Source: Bradyrhizobium manausense
Lineage (GTDB): Bacteria > Pseudomonadota > Alphaproteobacteria > Rhizobiales > Xanthobacteraceae
DNA length: 64,000 nucleotides
NCBI RefSeq assembly: GCF_018131105.1
Contig: NZ_JAFCJI010000001.1
Span: forward strand, 1,984,001-2,048,000
Direction: 5' to 3'
The position numbers and the translations under genes were made by a program. This document shows, one piece after another, positions 59,702 to 64,000 of the stretch; positions within the stretch are counted from its first letter, which is position 1, and each line of letters begins with the position of its first letter. The notes below the pieces were generated by a model. It saw only the letters and a program-made list of their open reading frames with translations, was not told where the DNA came from and did no database searches.

Positions 59702-59999
59702 CTCCTCAGCTCATCGCCGAATTGGTCTGTCAGACTGGACTTTTGCAGGGAATGCGCCGCGCTGATCCCACTCCCGCTGAGGTTGATTTACGACCAAGGC
59801 TGTATTTCAATCCATTGTCCTAAGGTGCATGGTACCAAGGGACATCGGTTGTGTTTGTTGCGCGGGATGAGAAGACGGTTGCAGTCGCCGTGAGCGCATC
59901 CCGTTTCGAAGCACATGCGACCATTGTCGAGCTGTTTGACAAGACGTTCAAAACGTAGAGGACTTCATTGCATCTTGATGGATCTGGCGAGAGGTAAAG
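59702..59999. other. 298-bp gene-free divergent intergenic region
   Basis: Lies between the FixK-like and FixJ-like genes, which diverge from here. No coding frame. A partial TTGAT half-site (59783) lacks a matching right half. I could not identify promoters with confidence. It ends with GAGAGG before the GTG start of the FixJ-like gene. Confidence 0.5.
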
Positions 60000-60623
60000 G
60001 TGCCCGGTCTGGTACATGTGGTCGACGACGACGCTTCATTCCGGACGGCGATCGAGCGCCGGCTGAAGCTTGCGGGCTATGAGGTCGTGACCTACGCGAC
60101 GGCTGAGGATTTGCTCAGTGCCGATCCCGACGACACGCAACCGGGATGCATCCTTCTCGACGTGCGGATTCCCGGGCTGAGCGGGCCGGACCTGCAGGGG
60201 CGACTGATCGCCCAGGGGTCGACGCTGCCGATCATCTTTCTAACCGGGCATGCCGACACGCCGACCACGGTGCGGGCCATCAAGGCCGGAGCAGAGGATT
60301 TTCTGACCAAGCCGGTGTCCTCGGAGCAGTTGCTTGACGCGATCGAGCGCGCGCTGGCGCGGCAGAACGCCGCGCATGCGCAGCGCGGCAGGCTCGAGAC
60401 GTTCCGTACACGCCTCGCGACGTTGACCCAACGCGAACGGCAGGTGTTCGATCTCATCGTGCGCGGCCGGATCAACAAGCAGGTCGCGCATGCACTTGGA
60501 ACGACCGAGCGCACCGTGAAGGCGCACCGTCACCAGGTGATGGAAAAGATGCAGGTGCAATCGCTCGCCGAACTCGTGTCGCTCGCGGAGCGACTCGGAA
60601 TGATCGATGCGAACAGCCAGTAG
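60000..60623 (+). CDS. FixJ-family response regulator
   Basis: 207 residues from GTG 60000, with AGAGG in front. Receiver domain: VVDDDASFRTAIERRLKLAGYEVVTY with the acidic pocket, phospho-acceptor Asp54 in LLDVRIPG, Thr in FLTGHAD and Lys in FLTKPVS. Output domain: the LuxR-type helix-turn-helix LTQRERQVFDLIVRGRINKQVAHALGTTERTVKAHRHQVMEKMQVQSLAELV. No histidine kinase lies nearby, so its partner is elsewhere. In rhizobia FixJ controls fixK; the proximity of a FixK-like gene is suggestive. Confidence 0.92.
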   Translation: MPGLVHVVDDDASFRTAIERRLKLAGYEVVTYATAEDLLSADPDDTQPGCILLDVRIPGLSGPDLQGRLIAQGSTLPIIFLTGHADTPTTVRAIKAGAEDFLTKPVSSEQLLDAIERALARQNAAHAQRGRLETFRTRLATLTQRERQVFDLIVRGRINKQVAHALGTTERTVKAHRHQVMEKMQVQSLAELVSLAERLGMIDANSQ

Positions 60624-60671
60624 CTGATCGGGCAAAACGCGACGCGATTCCAGGTCACGGTCGAGGGTTGT

Positions 60672-61241
60672 TCATTCGTCGACATACTGCTCCAGCGTCT
60701 TTGCCGGCGCGCCCTCGTAGACGGACGCGAACTGCGCAAGCGGTATCGATGTCGTCAACGCAAGCAGATTGGCATCGACAACTTCTAACGCCAGTACTTT
60801 GCCGGACTCCATCTCCTTGATCATGGCTGGGTCGGCCACGTCAGCTGCGATGCACGTATTGGTGGCGCACCAATTATAGGGGACCCGACGAGCCGAGCCC
60901 TGATCGACCGTCACCTTTGCCGGCTGTTGTAGATACATGCCGACAGGCATGAACAGTTGCAGGCGCACCGTCGGCGAGTCTTCGCGCTCGATTAGGTCTA
61001 CGCGAAGTGCCGTTTGCCCTGTCGGAAATTTTCCGGTGATCGATGTTCGACAGAGCTTGGGCGCGCCGCCCGCCTTGAAGCAGATCTTCTGCCAGTCACC
61101 AAATGTGACGTCCTTGGCTTGGCGCTGGCCTCGCGTTGCAACCTCGGCAGGCTTGTCGGCCTGCGCCATCACCTTCTGCGCGGCGAGGCTGACGACAGCG
61201 AGGACCAGGAAACCGGAAAGATAATGAAGAGGGTGAGGCAT
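60672..61241 (-). CDS. IalB-type invasion-associated-locus-B protein
   Basis: 189 residues from ATG 61241 (AGGAG upstream). Signal peptide (YLSGFLVLAVVSLAAQKVMA). The IalB domain is recognised by VTFGDWQKICFKAGGAPKLCRTSITGKFPTGQTALRVDLIEREDSPTVRLQLFMPVGMYLQQPAKVTVDQG and NWCATNTCIAADVADPAMIKEME. Four Cys are in the expected spacing. Function in the family is envelope-related and unclear outside pathogens. It is preceded on the same strand by the alpha/beta hydrolase. Confidence 0.85.
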   Translation of the reverse strand: MPHPLHYLSGFLVLAVVSLAAQKVMAQADKPAEVATRGQRQAKDVTFGDWQKICFKAGGAPKLCRTSITGKFPTGQTALRVDLIEREDSPTVRLQLFMPVGMYLQQPAKVTVDQGSARRVPYNWCATNTCIAADVADPAMIKEMESGKVLALEVVDANLLALTTSIPLAQFASVYEGAPAKTLEQYVDE

Positions 61242-61264
61242 CGTCGCGACTCCTGAGTTCAGGC

Positions 61265-62149
61265 TCATTTTTGCGCGTCGAGAAATTTGCTCACGATTGG
61301 CGACCAGATCGGGATCGCGTCCGGTGAGCCGATAAAATAGTGACCCTCGTTGCCGAACGGCGGCATCAAATGGTACTCCGCCTTGCCGCCGGCGGCCGTG
61401 AAGGCCGCGTGCATGCGCTTCGACAACTCGGGGCCGAAGAACGTGTCGTTCTCGATGTAGATCCACAGCATCGGTATCCGCGAGGTACGGCCGAAAATCC
61501 CCGTCGCCTCGACGAGCTTGTCGGGCGCGCAATTGTTGTTCGGCTTGCCATCAACACGGCCGCCACGTCCGGCGGCGAAAGTGATGATGGCTTTCACTTC
61601 CGGCGGGTTCACGCTTGATAATGCTATGGACGCCCAGCCACCGGCGGATTGACCGACGACGATGATGTCCTTTGGAATGATGCGTTTCTCGGCGGTCAGA
61701 TAGTCGATGATCCAGCGATCGACCTGCGCGACCGCGAGGCCGGCATCGGGGAAATTGGGGTGATCACACTTGCCAATCTTGGAGAAGAACGGACCGTACA
61801 GCCCGCGTTCCGGAATATCGATCGCAGCCGCGCCATAACCGGTGCCAACGGGCGCGACCACGAGATAGCCGCGCTTTGCAAACCACTTGGCGGCGTCGCG
61901 AAACTCCACCATCGGGAAGAAGCTGCGGTCAGCCATGTTGAGAGAAACGCCGTGGTTCATGATGACGAGCGGGAAGGGGCCGTCGCCGACTGGACGCACG
62001 AGATAAGCGAACATCGGCAAGGGCAAGGTCAGCGCCCAGAGTTCTTCCTGGATGCGGATCTCGTCCTCGGCGCGCGCGGGAGCGGCGATGGCGAGGAAGA
62101 CAAGGATCGCTCCCACGAGCGCGCGGAGGACTACGGACAGGGGACGCAT
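61265..62149 (-). CDS. secreted dienelactone-hydrolase/PET-hydrolase-like alpha/beta hydrolase
   Basis: 294 residues from ATG 62149, with GGAG upstream; a second ATG 15 bp upstream overlaps the AspT-type gene stop and is also possible. Signal peptide (VLRALVGAILVFLAIAAPARA). The fold is clear: FPLVIMNHGVSLNMADRSFFPMVEFRDAAKWFAKRGYLVVAPVG, the nucleophile elbow VVGQSAGGWASIAL (G-Q-S-A-G), catalytic Asp in IENDTFFG and His in GNEGHYFIG. Acts on an ester in the periplasm. It follows the AspT-type gene by 11 bp. Confidence 0.85.
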   Translation of the reverse strand: MRPLSVVLRALVGAILVFLAIAAPARAEDEIRIQEELWALTLPLPMFAYLVRPVGDGPFPLVIMNHGVSLNMADRSFFPMVEFRDAAKWFAKRGYLVVAPVGTGYGAAAIDIPERGLYGPFFSKIGKCDHPNFPDAGLAVAQVDRWIIDYLTAEKRIIPKDIIVVGQSAGGWASIALSSVNPPEVKAIITFAAGRGGRVDGKPNNNCAPDKLVEATGIFGRTSRIPMLWIYIENDTFFGPELSKRMHAAFTAAGGKAEYHLMPPFGNEGHYFIGSPDAIPIWSPIVSKFLDAQK

Positions 62150-62160
62150 TACGATCTCCG

Positions 62161-63849
62161 TCATCCCGAATAGGTAGCCGCGACCACGATCGGGCCGAGC
62201 ACGGTCAGCACGACGTTTCCGACCGCATAAGGCACGGCGACGCCGAGCACCGGCGTCTGGCTCTCGGCAATGTCGCAGGCGCCGGTCACGGCGGCGTCGA
62301 CTGTCATGGCGCCCGCCAGCGCGCCGCAGGTCACCACGGGGTTCATCCGCAGGACGTAGTATGCGACCAGCGTTCCGACTGTGAGCGGGACCAGTGTGAC
62401 AACGATGCCCATGCCGACGAGCAGCAGGCCATGGGCCTGGATCGCGGACCATGCTGCAAGGCCATTGCCGAGCCCGATCGCGGCGATGAAGCCGCCGAGG
62501 CCTAGATCGCTCAGGGTCTGCTGCGCTGCCGGCGGCATTGCGCCGAAGGTGGGATTGCGCGAGCGAATCCAGCCGCAGACGAGGCCGGCAACGAGCGCGC
62601 CGCCTCCGCCGCCGAGCGTCAGCGCAACGCCGCCGACCTTGAAGCTGGCGAGACCGGCCAGAAGGCCGACAGCGATGCCGGCGGCGACGAACGCGATATC
62701 GGTACGATCGCTGGTGTTCAGGGCGTGACCGACTTGCGCTGTCGCGCGCGCGATATTGCTGCTGCTGCCGACCAGCGTCATGACGTCGCCGACATAGACG
62801 CGCGTGTCGGGGCTGAGTGGCACTTCGCGGCCCATCCGGGTCAGCGCGCGCAGGAAGACGCCACGCGCATCGGCGCCGACGATGTCGGCAACCTCGCGGA
62901 TCGACCGGCCATGCAGCTTGCGATTTTCCACGAGCACGTCGATGACGTTGCCAGGGAGGCCGCGCAGCAGCTGGTCGGCGTCGATTTCGGCACCGATGAT
63001 CGGCTTTGCCGCGACGATCGACGCGGTTGGGCCGGTGAGGACGATGTCGTCACCATTTTCAAGAATGGCGTCGGGCTGGGGAGTGATGTCGGCGCCACCA
63101 CGGACGATCCGCTCGACGACCGTGCGGCTGCCAACCTCGGCCTCGATGGCCAGGACGGTGCGACCGGCGGCAGTCGAGACCCGATAGGCCCGCGCCTGGA
63201 ATTTGCGATAGGACAGGTTCTCCGCCTTCGCGGGTGAGCCGCCGGCAAGCTCCGCTTCCAGTTTCGCCGCCTCTGACTTGAGGTTAATTCCCATCAGCCG
63301 CGGCGCGACGAAGGGCACGAACAGCAGCGTGAGGATGTAGCCAAGCACGTAAGTCACGGCATAGCCGGCGGCGATATTGGCTTCCTGTTGCTTCAGGACG
63401 TCGGCGGCGAGGCCGAGCTGCGCCATCGCGCCCGATGCGGTGCCGATGACGGAGGATTGGGTCAGCGCACCGGCGGTGAGGCCTGCGGCCGTGCCGGTAT
63501 CAAGCTTGAACAGATGGGCGAAGATCAGCACGAGCACGAGGCCCGTGCCGCCGATCACCAGCGCCAGCACAACTTGCGCCAGTGTTCGGATGCTCAGGGA
63601 GGCGAAGAACTCTGGCCCCGACCGGTAGCCGATCGTGAAGACGAACAGGCTGAACAGGATCGCGCGGAGGATCGGCGGGAAGGAAAAGCTGCCGAGCTGC
63701 CCGATCAGGACGGCCACGATCAGGATGCAGGCGGTGGTGCCGATCGAGAAGCCGCTGATCTTGATGCGGCCGAGAGTGGTGCCGATCGCAATTGCCAGCA
63801 ACAGGAAAATTTCCGGAGCGGTGGAGATCATCCACCTGACGGTTTCCAT
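62161..63849 (-). CDS. aspartate:alanine exchanger-type (AspT/YidE) transporter
   Basis: 562 residues from ATG 63849, preceded by GGGGAG. The family has two duplicated hydrophobic YidE halves (first: TLGRIKISGFSIGTTACILIVAVLIGQLG; second: GGFIAAIGLGNGLAAWSAIQ) and two RCK_C-like domains between them (RTVLAIEAEVGSRTVVERIVRGGADITPQPDAILENGDDIVLTG and its repeat near SPDTRVYVGDVMTLVGSS). AspT exchanges aspartate for alanine in some bacteria. A perfect FixK-type box is centred 65 bp upstream. Confidence 0.88.
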   Translation of the reverse strand: METVRWMISTAPEIFLLLAIAIGTTLGRIKISGFSIGTTACILIVAVLIGQLGSFSFPPILRAILFSLFVFTIGYRSGPEFFASLSIRTLAQVVLALVIGGTGLVLVLIFAHLFKLDTGTAAGLTAGALTQSSVIGTASGAMAQLGLAADVLKQQEANIAAGYAVTYVLGYILTLLFVPFVAPRLMGINLKSEAAKLEAELAGGSPAKAENLSYRKFQARAYRVSTAAGRTVLAIEAEVGSRTVVERIVRGGADITPQPDAILENGDDIVLTGPTASIVAAKPIIGAEIDADQLLRGLPGNVIDVLVENRKLHGRSIREVADIVGADARGVFLRALTRMGREVPLSPDTRVYVGDVMTLVGSSSNIARATAQVGHALNTSDRTDIAFVAAGIAVGLLAGLASFKVGGVALTLGGGGGALVAGLVCGWIRSRNPTFGAMPPAAQQTLSDLGLGGFIAAIGLGNGLAAWSAIQAHGLLLVGMGIVVTLVPLTVGTLVAYYVLRMNPVVTCGALAGAMTVDAAVTGACDIAESQTPVLGVAVPYAVGNVVLTVLGPIVVAATYSG

Positions 63850-63907
63850 GGTCGAACTCCCCTGGGGGCGCTTTCGCGCGATTTGATTTGTGGCGTGGGA
63901 AGTTTGC

Positions 63908-63921
63908 TTGATCCAGATCAA
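63908..63921 (-). promoter_or_regulatory. perfect FixK/FNR box upstream of the AspT-type gene
   Basis: TTGAT-CCAG-ATCAA fits the palindrome exactly and is centred 65 bp upstream of ATG 63849. The remaining 79 bp to the end of the window hold no gene that I can support. Confidence 0.75.
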
Positions 63922-64000
63922 GCTCTGGCGGTGACGCGACGACGCCTATGGCGGCATGAAGAGCGTGTGTCCGGTATTGCCGACATGAGTACCCTCGACG

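Noticed and set aside
59783-59797. Anaerobox-like sequence TTGATTTACGACCAA between the FixK-like and FixJ-like genes
   Set aside because: Only the left half-site matches; the right half is shifted and mismatched.
63922-64000. Possible start of a plus-strand gene at the window end
   Set aside because: Too short to show a coding frame or ribosome-binding site with confidence.
1-64000. CRISPR array, IS element, prophage or integrated island boundary
   Set aside because: No regular spacer repeats, transposase or integrase genes, or flanking direct repeats with a tRNA were seen.

Overview
The window looks like a chromosomal segment of a Bradyrhizobium-type alphaproteobacterium (Nitrobacteraceae). 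The base composition is GC-rich with strong third-position GC. The proteins (Kup, CoaD, Tgt, caspase-like, AI-2E, DUF3141, FixK- and FixJ-like) read like rhizobial ones, and the intergenic palindromic repeats (667-697, 6414-6444, 15995-16075) are of the kind dispersed in Bradyrhizobium genomes. This is judged by eye; no search was run. I saw no rRNA, tRNA, CRISPR array, IS element or prophage.

1-12 kb is housekeeping: the gyrA 3' end, kup, coaD, two cyclophilins, queA, asd and tgt. asd carries a complete upstream attenuation system that can be read base by base: a sigma70-like promoter, a 23-codon leader peptide with 8 Thr codons whose ATG lies at the predicted transcription start, an intrinsic terminator, then the asd start. 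A patatin-like lipoprotein, a TetR regulator and a PepSY protein form a putative regulon sharing one palindrome (8505-8525 and 10746-10766). Tgt has lost the three Cys of its zinc site.

12-29 kb is mixed: a beta-propeller/DUF305 pair, cysK with an orphan BrnA-like antitoxin, a caspase-like protease, a DMT transporter, RidA, small secreted proteins, a formyltransferase-like protein, acetoacetyl-CoA synthetase, an outer-membrane barrel, an AI-2E family permease, a NUDIX protein with strong operator-like palindromes at its start, and two candidate small RNAs.

29-41 kb is an eleven-gene, tightly packed minus-strand catabolic operon with a divergent LysR gene. It encodes a ribose-type ABC importer, an FAD-linked oxidase, a hydroxyquinol-type intradiol dioxygenase, a 3-hydroxyisobutyrate-dehydrogenase-like enzyme, an ATZ/TRZ-type amidohydrolase, maleylacetate reductase, a Dabb protein and a YciI protein. 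It probably carries a ring compound through hydroxyquinol to 3-oxoadipate; the substrate is unknown.

41-64 kb appears tuned to low oxygen. Five FixK/FNR-type boxes (TTGA-N6-TCAA) lie 60-75 bp upstream of start codons, and a sixth is at 24559. The genes behind them are a second AI-2E permease, DUF3141-pta-ackA-fabI, a CoA-transferase with MaoC, an alpha/beta-hydrolase and phasin-like cluster, and an AspT-type transporter. A cysteine-free FixK-like regulator and a FixJ-like response regulator are in the same stretch. Together they suggest control of acetyl-CoA, acetoacetate and storage-polymer metabolism during oxygen limitation.
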